Of a stretch of DNA of 64,000 nt, positions 38,358-46,255 are shown one piece after another. Origin of the DNA: Reclinomonas americana ATCC 50394 (taxonomy: Eukaryota > Jakobida > Jakobea > Jakobida); assembly GCA_048213135.1 (NCBI GenBank), contig PS015009.1:1674001-1738000 (forward strand), given 5' to 3'. A program made the position numbers and the translations under genes. Each line of letters starts with the position of its first letter. The first letter of the stretch is position 1. The notes under the pieces are model-generated. The model was not told the origin of the DNA. It saw only the letters and a program-made list of their open reading frames with translations, and did not search any database.

Positions 38358-38544
38358 TAACCCTGTGTAGTAAAATACATCTACCGTGTTTTCACCCTTT
38401 CTGCCCTGCTAACTCTCTCACATCTTTGCCTTGTATTTCATACAGAAATCACCGTCTTCCCTTACTCTTGAAAATAAACTGATCCCGGATACATTCCGCC
38501 CGTTGAAACTCCATTCTTTCCAAACCAGGTAAACCAGTTTCAAC

Positions 38545-39792
38545 ATGAAAAAGGCATTTCTATTCTTCCTGCTCATTCCATTCTTCAGTTATGCGCAGGT
38601 CGTAACCCAGGGCATCTGCACAAGATCGGCAGGAGATGTATTCACGCTCAATGGCATCAGCCAGAATCCTTATGCAGGGCGGTTCTTCTGCACCGCACCC
38701 GTCAACCTGAATAACAATTTCGATCTCCGGTTCAATGCCTACCTCGGAAATATATTCAATAACGGTATGGCTTTTCTATTTATACCGGGCACTCAGCCAA
38801 CGGCAACCAATCCGCCAGTGGTAATCAGTACCGACAATATTCACAACTTCGGCACCGGCAGCATCACCAGCGATTTCGTGATTGAGTTCGATATCCGTGG
38901 AAGTTTCTGCGCTGCCGGGCAGAACACCAATTATGAACCCACAACAGATATTAACCATATCTCTTACTGGAGAAATAACTCGTCCTGCACTTTTGGTAAC
39001 TACTATTCGCCTTATTCAGCGTTGGGAACGGTCAACTATTATGCTTATGAGCCCTATCGCATCCGGTGGACAAAAAGCACCAATACCCTCGAGACTTACT
39101 ATAATAATGTACTCATCAAATCGAATGTTGTGGATCTTGTTGGTTTACTGGGTACAACGGTATACTGGGGGTTTTCTGCCGGTTGTTATTGTGTAACCGG
39201 CGGGCCAGTGATCACAGACATGACCCTGAACGGGACGAAAGTTCTGCCGCTGTCGCTTACAGACTTCGACGCCGAAGCAAAAGATAACGCTGTTCAGTTG
39301 CAATGGCGAACAGGCTACGAGCAGAACACATCGCATTTTATACTCGAAAGAAGCGGGGATGGGATACAATTTTCTCCCCTTCAAAGGATTGCAGCAACAG
39401 GCAACAGCACCCTACCGCTTAATTATAAAGCAATTGATCAGGAACCGCTCAGCGGTACTGTTTTTTACAGGCTGAAAATGCTCGATACCGACGGCCGGTT
39501 CTCTTACAGTAAAATACTGGCAGTAAAAATGAATGCTTTGGCAAAAAAGGCCATCATCTTTCCTAATCCGGTCTCCAGTGAACTGCATGTACAGGTACCT
39601 GCGGGTAAGAAAGGAAAATGTACCCTGCAGGTGACCGATGGTTTGGGGCGTGTGCTCAAACAACAGCAGGTACAACTCAATAACAACCCACTTTCCTTTA
39701 CTATAAATATACAGGACCTGCAGCCCGGTGTTTACTGGTTACAGGTACAGTATACCGATGGCCGGGATACCCAAAAGATCGTGAAACAATAA
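38545..39792 (+). CDS. Legume-lectin-like T9SS-exported protein
   Basis: The 415-residue protein has a signal peptide, an L-type-lectin-like domain (GISQNPYAGRFFC, NNGMAFLFIPG, DFVIEFDIRG, YRIRWTKSTNTLETYYNN) to about residue 230, and a fibronectin-like module (LSLTDFDAEAKDNAVQLQW). It ends with a T9SS type A sorting tail (AIIFPNPVSSELHVQV ... PGVYWLQV). It probably binds carbohydrate at the cell surface. The last two modules are built like those of the GloVer protein at 17770. Confidence 0.83.
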   Translation: MKKAFLFFLLIPFFSYAQVVTQGICTRSAGDVFTLNGISQNPYAGRFFCTAPVNLNNNFDLRFNAYLGNIFNNGMAFLFIPGTQPTATNPPVVISTDNIHNFGTGSITSDFVIEFDIRGSFCAAGQNTNYEPTTDINHISYWRNNSSCTFGNYYSPYSALGTVNYYAYEPYRIRWTKSTNTLETYYNNVLIKSNVVDLVGLLGTTVYWGFSAGCYCVTGGPVITDMTLNGTKVLPLSLTDFDAEAKDNAVQLQWRTGYEQNTSHFILERSGDGIQFSPLQRIAATGNSTLPLNYKAIDQEPLSGTVFYRLKMLDTDGRFSYSKILAVKMNALAKKAIIFPNPVSSELHVQVPAGKKGKCTLQVTDGLGRVLKQQQVQLNNNPLSFTINIQDLQPGVYWLQVQYTDGRDTQKIVKQ

Positions 39793-39927
39793 CCCGGATA
39801 TATAATAAATGCAGCAGTTTCCCCCCGTTTTTGACTCGTTTTACCCGTTAATGAAAAAATAACGTCAAAATTTTTACTGAAAATCAACAACTTGCAAAGG
39901 GGTCTTGTAAAATAGATCCCTTTTTCT

Positions 39928-39959
39928 TTGGAAAATAGGCTCATTGGACGCTACCTTTG
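39928..39959 (+). promoter_or_regulatory. Promoter of the rplM-rpsI-rpsB-tsf cluster
   Basis: TTG at 39928-39930, a 21-bp spacer and TACCTTTG at 39952-39959 match the Bacteroidota promoter pattern exactly. It is about 85 bp before rplM. Confidence 0.75.
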
Positions 39960-39965
39960 CCGTCC

Positions 39966-40043
39966 CAAAAACAAGGGAGGCTTACGGGATGGCGTAAGCT
40001 TATATCTAATTAAAAACGCCGGGTTATCCGGAAAAAAACAAAA
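39966..40043 (+). promoter_or_regulatory. Structured leader before rplM, possible L13 autoregulatory element
   Basis: A perfect 7-bp hairpin, GCTTACG (39980-39986) with CGTAAGC (39993-39999) around GGATGG, is followed by CCGG-GTTAT-CCGG near 40020-40032. Ribosomal leaders before rplM have been proposed for Bacteroidia; whether this belongs to that family needs a covariance search. Confidence 0.45.
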
Positions 40044-40487
40044 ATGAGCAAGTTACATTTCACAACCAAACACGCGAACGCGGCTACCGTAAAGCACAAC
40101 TGGTATGTTGTTGACGGTACTAATCAAACCGTAGGTCGTATGTGTGCCAAAATTGCGGCTGTTCTTCGTGGTAAGAACAAGGCCTATTACACACCTCACG
40201 TAGATTGCGGTGATTTCATCATTGTTACCAACTGCGAAAAAGTAAAATTCACAGGTAACAAAATGGAAGACAAAGTATATGACACTTTCAGTGGCTACCC
40301 CGGTGGCCGTAAGGAAGAAGCTGCTAAAAACCTGCTGAAACGCAGGCCTGAAGTGGTGATCGAAAGAGCAGTTAAAGGCATGCTGCCTAAGAACCGCCTG
40401 GGTCGCCAGATGTACAAAAAACTGTTTGTATACCAGGGTGGCGAACATCCTCATGGCGCACAGCAACCTAAAGAACTGAAATTCTAA
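40044..40487 (+). CDS. rplM: Ribosomal protein uL13
   Basis: The 147-residue protein is a full-length L13 (WYVVDGTNQTVGRMCAKIA, YYTPHVDCGDFIIVTN, YKKLFVYQGGEHPH). It is an early assembly protein of the 50S subunit. It heads the cluster with rpsI 27 bp downstream, under the promoter at 39928 and behind a structured leader. Confidence 0.98.
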   Translation: MSKLHFTTKHANAATVKHNWYVVDGTNQTVGRMCAKIAAVLRGKNKAYYTPHVDCGDFIIVTNCEKVKFTGNKMEDKVYDTFSGYPGGRKEEAAKNLLKRRPEVVIERAVKGMLPKNRLGRQMYKKLFVYQGGEHPHGAQQPKELKF

Positions 40488-40514
40488 TCATCTAAATTCC
40501 AAATACAACTATAA

Positions 40515-40904
40515 ATGGAAAAGCAAAAAAATGCAGTCGGCCGTAGGAAAGAAGCGGTAACCCGTGTTTTCCTTTCTAAAGGTGACGGAAAGATCACCAT
40601 TAACGGTAAAGACTATAAAGTGTACTTCCCCCTGGTATATCTTCAAAACCAGGTAGAAGCGCCATTAAAAACTGTTGAATCTGCCGACAAATTTGATGTG
40701 GTAGTAAACGCAACCGGCGGTGGTGTTAAAGGCCAGGCCGAAGCGGCCAAACTGGGTATTGCCCGTGCACTGATCGAAGTAAGCGCTGATTACCGTCCTG
40801 CTCTTAAAGCAGCCGGTCTGCTTAAACGTGACCCACGTTCTGTTGAACGTAAAAAACCAGGTCGCAAAAAAGCGAGAAGGAGCTACCAGTTCAGCAAACG
40901 TTAA
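40515..40904 (+). CDS. rpsI: Ribosomal protein uS9
   Basis: The 129-residue protein has the usual S9 features: GRRKEAVTRVFL at the start, GGGVKGQAEAAKLGIARAL in the middle and the basic tail ending RRSYQFSKR that reaches the P-site tRNA. It follows rplM closely, the standard order. Confidence 0.98.
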   Translation: MEKQKNAVGRRKEAVTRVFLSKGDGKITINGKDYKVYFPLVYLQNQVEAPLKTVESADKFDVVVNATGGGVKGQAEAAKLGIARALIEVSADYRPALKAAGLLKRDPRSVERKKPGRKKARRSYQFSKR

Positions 40905-40913
40905 TATACTATG

Positions 40914-40990
40914 TAGCAGGTATAAAGTAGCAGGTAGCCAAACAAATGCATTTCCTGTCTTGATACTTGATACTTATATCTTGATACTTT
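40914..40990 (+). repeat. Short direct repeats between rpsI and rpsB
   Basis: GTAGCAGGTA occurs at 40914 and again with AAAGTAGCAGGTA near 40925. CTTGATACTT occurs three times in 40958-40990. These lie just before the rpsB start and have no coding potential. They look like the simple repeat words seen before tsf and paaG. Confidence 0.6.
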
Positions 40991-41011
40991 TAAAAATTTC
41001 AACAATAAACA

Positions 41012-41896
41012 ATGGAAAATAATACTTCCTTACAACAGCAACTTCTTGAAGCAGGCGTACACTTCGGTCACCTGAAAAAGAAGTGGAACCCTAAAATGCT
41101 GCCTTATATTTTCGCTGAAAAGAAAGGTATCCATATCATCGACCTCAACAAAACCGTAGAAGGTCTGCAGGAATCTGCAGCGGCCCTCAAAGCCATTGCC
41201 CGCAGCGGTAAAAAGATCATGTTCGTAGCCACCAAAAAGCAGGCGAAAGAGATCGTAAGTGAATGCGCCAAACGCGTTAACATGCCTTACGTTACTGAAC
41301 GCTGGCTGGGTGGTATGCTCACCAACTTCAACACCGTTCGTAAGAGCGTGAAGAAAATGCAGAGCATCGAAAAAATGCTGGCCGACGGCAGCGCAGAAAG
41401 CCTGACCAAAAAAGAACGCCTCACCCTGTCACGCGATAAGGATAAAATGGAGAAAGTACTCGGTGGTATCTCGCAGATCAGCCGTGTGCCTGCAGCCCTG
41501 TTCATGGTCGACATTGGCCACGAACACATCGCCCTGGCTGAAGCCAAAAAACTCAACATCAGCACCTTCGGTATGGTGGATACCAACTGCGATCCCAACA
41601 AGATCGACTTTGCTATCCCTTCCAACGACGATGCTACCAAATCTATCGCCATCATCGTTAACTACCTGACCGCCGCTATCGCGGAAGGTTTACAGGAACG
41701 CCAGGCTGATAAAGATGACGACGACAGCAACGATAGTGAAGAAACCGCAGAAGCAAAAGCAGCACGTTTTGAACAACGCGTTGACGGTGGTGGTGAAGAC
41801 AGGAACAAACGTGGTGGTGGTCGCGGTGTTGCCGCTCAGCCTAAGCGTCGCGTACCAGGTCCTGGTGCCGGTGGCAGAAGGCCGGCTGGCAAATAA
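41012..41896 (+). CDS. rpsB: Ribosomal protein uS2
   Basis: The 294-residue protein has the S2 core (LLEAGVHFGHLKKKWNPKM, ERWLGGMLTNFNTVRKS, FGMVDTNCDPNKIDFAIPSNDDA, each cited by segment). After residue 235 it has an extended tail, first acidic (DKDDDDSNDSEE) and then Gly/Arg-rich (NKRGGGRGVAAQPKRR). Such tails occur in Bacteroidota S2 and are absent from the enterobacterial protein. Confidence 0.97.
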   Translation: MENNTSLQQQLLEAGVHFGHLKKKWNPKMLPYIFAEKKGIHIIDLNKTVEGLQESAAALKAIARSGKKIMFVATKKQAKEIVSECAKRVNMPYVTERWLGGMLTNFNTVRKSVKKMQSIEKMLADGSAESLTKKERLTLSRDKDKMEKVLGGISQISRVPAALFMVDIGHEHIALAEAKKLNISTFGMVDTNCDPNKIDFAIPSNDDATKSIAIIVNYLTAAIAEGLQERQADKDDDDSNDSEETAEAKAARFEQRVDGGGEDRNKRGGGRGVAAQPKRRVPGPGAGGRRPAGK

Positions 41897-41944
41897 ACCG
41901 TTTTACGCGTGGAGTGATCTGTTATTAGCTTAAAGAAACACACC

Positions 41945-41978
41945 ATTCGTAATTCGTAATTCATAATTCATAATTATA
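41945..41978 (+). repeat. AATTCGTAATTC repeat words before tsf
   Basis: Four overlapping copies of ATTCGTA/ATTCATA words lie 6-40 bp before the tsf ATG. The complementary wording is found before paaG at 9091-9117, in the same orientation relative to the gene. Confidence 0.65.
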
Positions 41979-41983
41979 TTATC

Positions 41984-42808
41984 ATGAGCGTTACAATAAC
42001 AGCAGCAGACATCAATAAACTGCGCCAGGTAACCGGAGCCGGTATGCTGGACTGCCGCAAGGCACTGACCGAAAGCAATGGCGATTTTGAAGCCGCTATT
42101 GACTGGTTACGTAAACAAGGACAAAAGGTAGCCGCTAAACGCAGCGACCGTGAAGCCAAAGAAGGTGTGATCATTGCGCAAACCACCGCCGATAAAAAAT
42201 CAGGTATCATCGTTTGCATCAGCTGCGAAACCGATTTCGTAAGCAAGAATGCGGACTTCGTTGCCTTCGCACAAAGCATTGCCGACGCTGCTATCTCCAG
42301 CGGTGTTAACAGCGCTGAAGAACTGAATGAAGTGAAAATCGGCGAACAAACTGTTGCCGACCTCATCAACGATAAGCTGGCTGCTATCGGTGAAAAGATC
42401 GCCGTTTCAAAATTTGAAAGGGTAGATGCTGATTTCGTTGCCTCTTATATCCACGGCGCTTACCGTATGGGCGTACTGGTAGGTATGAACAAAGAAGCTG
42501 GTGAAGCTGGTAAAGACGTGGCCATGCAGATCGCCGCCATGAACCCGCTCGCTATCGACGAAACTTCTATCCCGGCCGAAACCATCGCCCGCGAAAAAGA
42601 CATCGCTATCGAACAGATCAAAGCCGAAGGCAAACCAGCCGAAATGGCCGAAAAGATCGCCATGGGTAAAGTAAACAAGTTCCTGAAAGAAAATACCCTC
42701 CTCGCTCAGCCTTTTGTAAAAGACAACAGCAAAAGTGTTGCCGATTACCTCAAGTCTGTTGATGCAGATCTGAAGCTGACTACATTTAAACGTGTGGCGC
42801 TGGGTTAA
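41984..42808 (+). CDS. tsf: Elongation factor Ts
   Basis: The 274-residue protein has the EF-Ts UBA-like start (DINKLRQVTGAGMLDCRKAL) and the TDFV-type contact ISCETDFVSKNADFV near residue 76, followed by two dimer-like subdomains. It recharges EF-Tu with GTP. It follows rpsB as usual and is closed by a strong terminator. Confidence 0.98.
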   Translation: MSVTITAADINKLRQVTGAGMLDCRKALTESNGDFEAAIDWLRKQGQKVAAKRSDREAKEGVIIAQTTADKKSGIIVCISCETDFVSKNADFVAFAQSIADAAISSGVNSAEELNEVKIGEQTVADLINDKLAAIGEKIAVSKFERVDADFVASYIHGAYRMGVLVGMNKEAGEAGKDVAMQIAAMNPLAIDETSIPAETIAREKDIAIEQIKAEGKPAEMAEKIAMGKVNKFLKENTLLAQPFVKDNSKSVADYLKSVDADLKLTTFKRVALG

Positions 42809-42837
42809 TTTTCGATCAAGTTAATTTTATATAAAAG

Positions 42838-42864
42838 AGCAACCTTTCATCGGGTTGCTTTTTT
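42838..42864 (+). terminator. Terminator after tsf
   Basis: GCAACC (42839-42844) pairs with GGTTGC (42853-42858), followed by six T residues. It separates tsf from the inserted accessory segment. Confidence 0.88.
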
Positions 42865-42900
42865 GTTTTACTGAAAGAAATTAAAGTCTTCACTGCCGCC

Positions 42901-43010
42901 GCTGTCTGGTCTTCTGACCAACAGCGTCTTTAAAGCACACTACAAAGTTTATTAAAGCCATCCTCTGCGCTCTTTGCGTAAAACCTTTGTGTCCTTTGCG
43001 GTTAAATACT
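42901..43010. repeat. Hairpin and CTTTGCG-type dispersed repeat
   Basis: A compact hairpin, GCTGT-CT-GGTC-TTCT-GACC-A-ACAGC, lies at 42901-42925. Positions 42962-43003 are direct repeats of CTTTGCG words (TCTGCGCTCTTTGCGTAAAA, CTTTGTGTCCTTTGCGGTT). This resembles the widespread CGCAAAG intergenic repeats of Bacteroidota. The remaining bases to 43158 hold no convincing gene. Confidence 0.6.
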
Positions 43011-43158
43011 TCCGATTCGGTTATGCTTTTGATATTTGTTTACGAGCAGCGGTATTTCATGGTAGCATCGTTGTGTCACTCACTTGTACGGCATATCATT
43101 GAGGATCATTTATCGTATCTGAGAATTGTTGGTGATATCGCCAACAATGGCGGTAAAA

Positions 43159-44172
43159 TTAGATCGAGTCCAGCTTTTGTTTAAGTTCATTGCCACTGAT
43201 CTTTGCTAGAACATAATCATAATAAAGCTTTGTAATGGTTTTAATTTTTGAATCTTTAGCTTGTTCAACATATGCCAAAGATTCTTGTAAACCCCAATTC
43301 TCAAGCCTATCTCTTTTTTCGTCGAGACTTAATGGGTCTATTTGCTTTCTAATCTCCACAATAAGTTGTGCTTGGTTTCCTGAGTTAAATTCTTTTAAAA
43401 CAGAGAGTAGTTGGATTGCCTGCTTCCCATTTTCACCATTAAAGTAAGATTTTTTTTCTTCTATAATTTTATCTGATTTATCATTTTGATTGTTTAGGAC
43501 ATATGCTTCCGATAAGTTAAGAATTGCTGAAGTATTTTCTGGCTCTAACTCTAGAACTTTTAAATAGGTTTGAATGGCTTCTGCATAACTATGTGTTATT
43601 GAGTATATTAGGCCTTTGTTTAAAAGGAGTGATATGTTATTTGGATCGATATTTAATGCATTTAAGCATTCCTCTAGAGCAGCGGCATATTTTTTTTCAA
43701 TACGTAAATTTGAAATTTTCCCTAATGACTCAAGTGTTTTTATTTTTCGATTTTGCTCTTCATTTTGTTTAATTATTTCCAGAATTTCTTTCTCATACTT
43801 GATTTGAGTATCAGAAACGAGTTTAATTTTATTTTCTAATTCCGACTTTAATTTATTAAGACGTGCTAGTTCAGTTGCGTACTCTTTTTTTATAGAATTT
43901 ATATCTTTTAGGCCTAAATATCCAAATAGACCTATTATGCCTAAGGCTATAGTAATTACAAGACTAATTCTCTCATAATTATTTGAGTATGTGTCTTTAA
44001 GTAAATCTTTTTCGATTCTATAATTTAACTCGTCTCTGCGAACTTCTTTTATTTGATTGTCTAGTTGTTCAATTTGATCTTTTAGTAGTATTATTTGAAA
44101 ACTATCCCTTTTCTGAGCGAAAGCAAAAATGGCTAACAAAACTAGAGTTATAGAAATGAATAGTGTTTTCAT
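43159..44172 (-). CDS. Membrane-anchored TPR protein, very AT-rich gene
   Basis: The 337-residue protein has a signal peptide (residues 1-19), a short coiled-coil segment, a membrane helix near 72-90 (LVITIALGIIGLFGYLGL), another coiled coil (about 95-150) and TPR-like repeats (AALEECLNALNIDPNNISLL, AIQTYLKVLELEPENTSAIL). The base composition is strikingly low, about 23% GC in one 60-base line I counted, against about 45-50% in the flanking ribosomal genes. Recent acquisition is likely. Function unknown. Confidence 0.75.
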   Translation of the reverse strand: MKTLFISITLVLLAIFAFAQKRDSFQIILLKDQIEQLDNQIKEVRRDELNYRIEKDLLKDTYSNNYERISLVITIALGIIGLFGYLGLKDINSIKKEYATELARLNKLKSELENKIKLVSDTQIKYEKEILEIIKQNEEQNRKIKTLESLGKISNLRIEKKYAAALEECLNALNIDPNNISLLLNKGLIYSITHSYAEAIQTYLKVLELEPENTSAILNLSEAYVLNNQNDKSDKIIEEKKSYFNGENGKQAIQLLSVLKEFNSGNQAQLIVEIRKQIDPLSLDEKRDRLENWGLQESLAYVEQAKDSKIKTITKLYYDYVLAKISGNELKQKLDSI

Positions 44173-44241
44173 TTTAGTAGTTTAAATCTGGGTAATCTAT
44201 ATTGGATATTCATTGGTGAAATATTTTTACAGCAATAAAGG

Positions 44242-44658
44242 TCATTTCCCCTTTTCCAACAACCTCTCAAACTTCCCCATCATCTCATCCTTCTCCTTCA
44301 GCATCCTTTCATACAAAGCCATCTTTTCTTCGTGCAACTTCATAATCTTTTCTGCCGGGTCGAATATGGGATTAATATTAATGGCCGATGCGCCATCTTT
44401 GAAGTCAGAGAAAGTATTAGCAATCACGTTCACCGCCGACTCCTCATCAAAATTCTCTATCGCTTCCACCGGTATCTTCAGCGCCGCAGATACCTGTTGC
44501 AACAGCTTGGCATCAATCGTTTCCTTCTGCTCCAGCAGCGATATCTTTTGCTGGTTCCAGTCGTCGCCCAGGTCTATGGCAAGGGCATCCTGCTTAATGC
44601 CCAGCATTTCACGAAATCGTTTCACGTTGCGGCCCTGGTGTACGGTTCTCTCTGTCAT
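44242..44658 (-). CDS. XRE-family helix-turn-helix regulator with coiled-coil tail
   Basis: The 138-residue protein starts with an XRE-type DNA-binding domain (VKRFREMLGIKQDALAIDLG, QQKISLLEQKETIDAKLLQQVSAAL by segments, residues 10-65) and ends in a long charged helix (KIMKLHEEKMALYERMLKEK) that probably dimerises. I start at ATG 44658. The divergent strand begins 4 bp away with the open frame that contains the 21-bp tandem repeat. Targets unknown; the repeat is an obvious candidate. Confidence 0.82.
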   Translation of the reverse strand: MTERTVHQGRNVKRFREMLGIKQDALAIDLGDDWNQQKISLLEQKETIDAKLLQQVSAALKIPVEAIENFDEESAVNVIANTFSDFKDGASAININPIFDPAEKIMKLHEEKMALYERMLKEKDEMMGKFERLLEKGK

Positions 44659-44662
44659 AATC

Positions 44663-45058
44663 ATGTGTTTGTACAAGTATACGATATTTTGCTATTGTTC
44701 GGCACCGGTATTTTACGTGGACGAAAAAGAAAATTGGTTGCTTGGAAAGGATAACTACGTTTTGAAAACCCTGCACTTATGCCCGGAACTTGTGCAAGGC
44801 GCTCCGGAATTCGTACAATCGCCTGTGGGGGTAGTGCAATTGCTTATGGGACTTGTGCAAACACCTATGGGGGTAGTACAAACACCTATGGAATTCATAC
44901 AATCATCTATGGGACTTATACAATCGTTAATGGGGTTAGTTCAATCGTCTATGGGAGTTGTGCAAACGCGTATGGGATTCGTACAATCGTTCATGGGAGT
45001 CGTGCAATCGTCTATGGAGGTTGTTTACAGGCCTATGGGAGTAGATTCTTGCCAATGA
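44663..45058 (+). CDS. Doubtful reading frame of 131 residues built on 21-bp repeats
   Basis: An ATG-started frame opens 4 bp from the XRE start and runs to 45058. Its second half is twelve heptads of the form (V/I)Q(S/T)xM(G/E)(V/L/F). Hydrophobic residues fall at spacing 3 and 4, as in a coiled coil. Differences between units are frequent at third codon positions of this frame, which hints at coding. Against this, a second frame is also open across the repeat and the first half has no recognisable content. I give it low weight. Confidence 0.3.
   Translation: MCLYKYTIFCYCSAPVFYVDEKENWLLGKDNYVLKTLHLCPELVQGAPEFVQSPVGVVQLLMGLVQTPMGVVQTPMEFIQSSMGLIQSLMGLVQSSMGVVQTRMGFVQSFMGVVQSSMEVVYRPMGVDSCQ
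44792..45043 (+). repeat. 12-unit 21-bp tandem repeat
   Basis: Twelve consecutive 21-bp units run from 44792 to 45043 without a single insertion or deletion; a weaker unit at 44771-44791 may precede them. The conserved frame of each unit is CAA at bases 4-6 and ATGG at 13-16; the remaining bases vary. Units start with GTG, GTA, ATA or GTT. There are no spacers, so it is not a CRISPR array. Confidence 0.9.
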
Positions 45059-45074
45059 AGGGTCTTCCGCACTG

Positions 45075-45268
45075 CTCTGTGCCCTCCATACCTCCGTGCA
45101 TCTCTGTGAAAAAATCTTGTTTCACTGTTTAGCAGCTCTTGCCCACCCGGTAATTTATTTTCACAGAGTTACACAGAGCATTTTCACAGAGGTTCACAGA
45201 GACCAGCCTTTGTACCATTCGTAGCGCCGTGCATCTCCGTGAAGTCCTCCGTGCAACCCTGTGAAAAC
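45075..45268. repeat. Palindromic CTCTGTG/CACAGAG dispersed repeat
   Basis: CTCTGTGAAAA (45102-45112) is the reverse complement of TTTTCACAGAG (45158-45168). A second TTTTCACAG at 45181-45189 pairs with CTGTGAAAA at 45259-45267. CACAGAG occurs four times in 45162-45202, and CCGTGCATCTC/CTCCGTGCA words flank both sides. This is an intergenic palindrome family, not a gene. Confidence 0.7.
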
Positions 45269-45342
45269 CCGGCCGGTTCGTGGCGCACGAAACGCCCTTC
45301 TCCCTAAAAATCACTTACTTTGCGCCATACAATAACAAGCTC

Positions 45343-46143
45343 ATGAACGAACAACACTACTTCCAATCCAACAAAGACTCCTGGAACAAACGTACCAACG
45401 TACACAAAGACTCCGCCTTTTACGACCTGGACAGTTTTAAGAATGGAAAAACATCGCTTAATGCCATCGAATTAAAAGAACTCGGTAATGTAAAAGATAA
45501 AACCCTTCTCCACCTGCAGTGCCACTTCGGTATGGACACCCTCAGCTGGGAAAGGGAAGGTGCCACCGTAACCGGGGTAGACCTGAGCGATGAGGCCATC
45601 CGCCTGGCACAGCAGATCAATATGGACCTGGGAATGAAGGCCCGTTTCATCTGCTCCAATGTATATGACCTCCGCGATCACCTGAATGAACAGTTCGACA
45701 TCGTCTTCACCTCCTACGGCACCATCGGCTGGCTGCCCGACCTCGACCGCTGGGCCTCCGTGGTCAGTCATTTTCTTAAACCCGGCGGTGTGTTTTATAT
45801 CGCAGACTTTCATCCCACCCTGTGGATGATGGACGAGAACTTTGAACATGTAAAATATAACTACTTCAATACAGAGGTCATCGCCGAAGAGAACCAGGGT
45901 ACATACACCGACCGGGAGGCGCCCATCCGCTCACAGGAATACAGCTGGAACCATCCTTTCAGCGAAATACTCACGGCACTGATAAGCAATGGTCTGCAGG
46001 TTGTACAGTTTCACGAATTCCCGTACTCGCCTTACAATTGTTTCAACAAGGTAGAGCAGGGGCCTGATGGCATGTGGCGCATCACCGGTATGAACGAAAA
46101 ATTACCGATGATGTACTCTATTAAAGCAGTAAAAAATATATAA
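45343..46143 (+). CDS. Class I SAM-dependent methyltransferase
   Basis: The 266-residue protein has the Rossmann-type SAM site: motif I LLHLQCHFGMDTLSWE near residue 52, an acidic residue in TGVDLSDEAI and motif IV-like FDIVFTSYGTIGWL. The substrate is unknown. I use ATG 45343 (MNEQHYFQSNKDSW); a longer frame to 45280 runs into the repeat. A near-consensus -7 element, TTACTTTG, lies at about 45315. It lies between the repeats and pyrH. Confidence 0.88.
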   Translation: MNEQHYFQSNKDSWNKRTNVHKDSAFYDLDSFKNGKTSLNAIELKELGNVKDKTLLHLQCHFGMDTLSWEREGATVTGVDLSDEAIRLAQQINMDLGMKARFICSNVYDLRDHLNEQFDIVFTSYGTIGWLPDLDRWASVVSHFLKPGGVFYIADFHPTLWMMDENFEHVKYNYFNTEVIAEENQGTYTDREAPIRSQEYSWNHPFSEILTALISNGLQVVQFHEFPYSPYNCFNKVEQGPDGMWRITGMNEKLPMMYSIKAVKNI

Positions 46144-46206
46144 TGAGGGATATCTTTAGCTTACCGGAACCCGGGTGGTAATAAGAGATATGAATTTTGT
46201 TAACCC

Positions 46207-46238
46207 TTGCAACGAACAGCTATAAACATCTATCTTCG
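46207..46238 (+). promoter_or_regulatory. Promoter of pyrH
   Basis: TTG at 46207-46209, a 21-bp spacer and TATCTTCG at 46231-46238 give the same geometry as the rplM promoter, with one mismatch in the -7 element. It ends 17 bp before the pyrH ATG. Confidence 0.6.
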
Positions 46239-46255
46239 CAAAAATTTCACCGCAC

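Noticed and set aside
44213-44662. Upstream extension of the repeat-containing plus-strand frame
   Set aside because: The first 150 codons are antisense to the XRE regulator. If the repeat is translated, the ATG at 44663 is the better start.
44792-45043. CRISPR array
   Set aside because: Units are directly adjacent without unique spacers, and no cas genes are present.
44779-45132. Second open frame across the 21-bp repeat
   Set aside because: Differences between units do not follow third positions in this frame, and its product (YGxxA/TIVYG-type) has no sign of selection. It is open because the repeat unit lacks stops in two frames.
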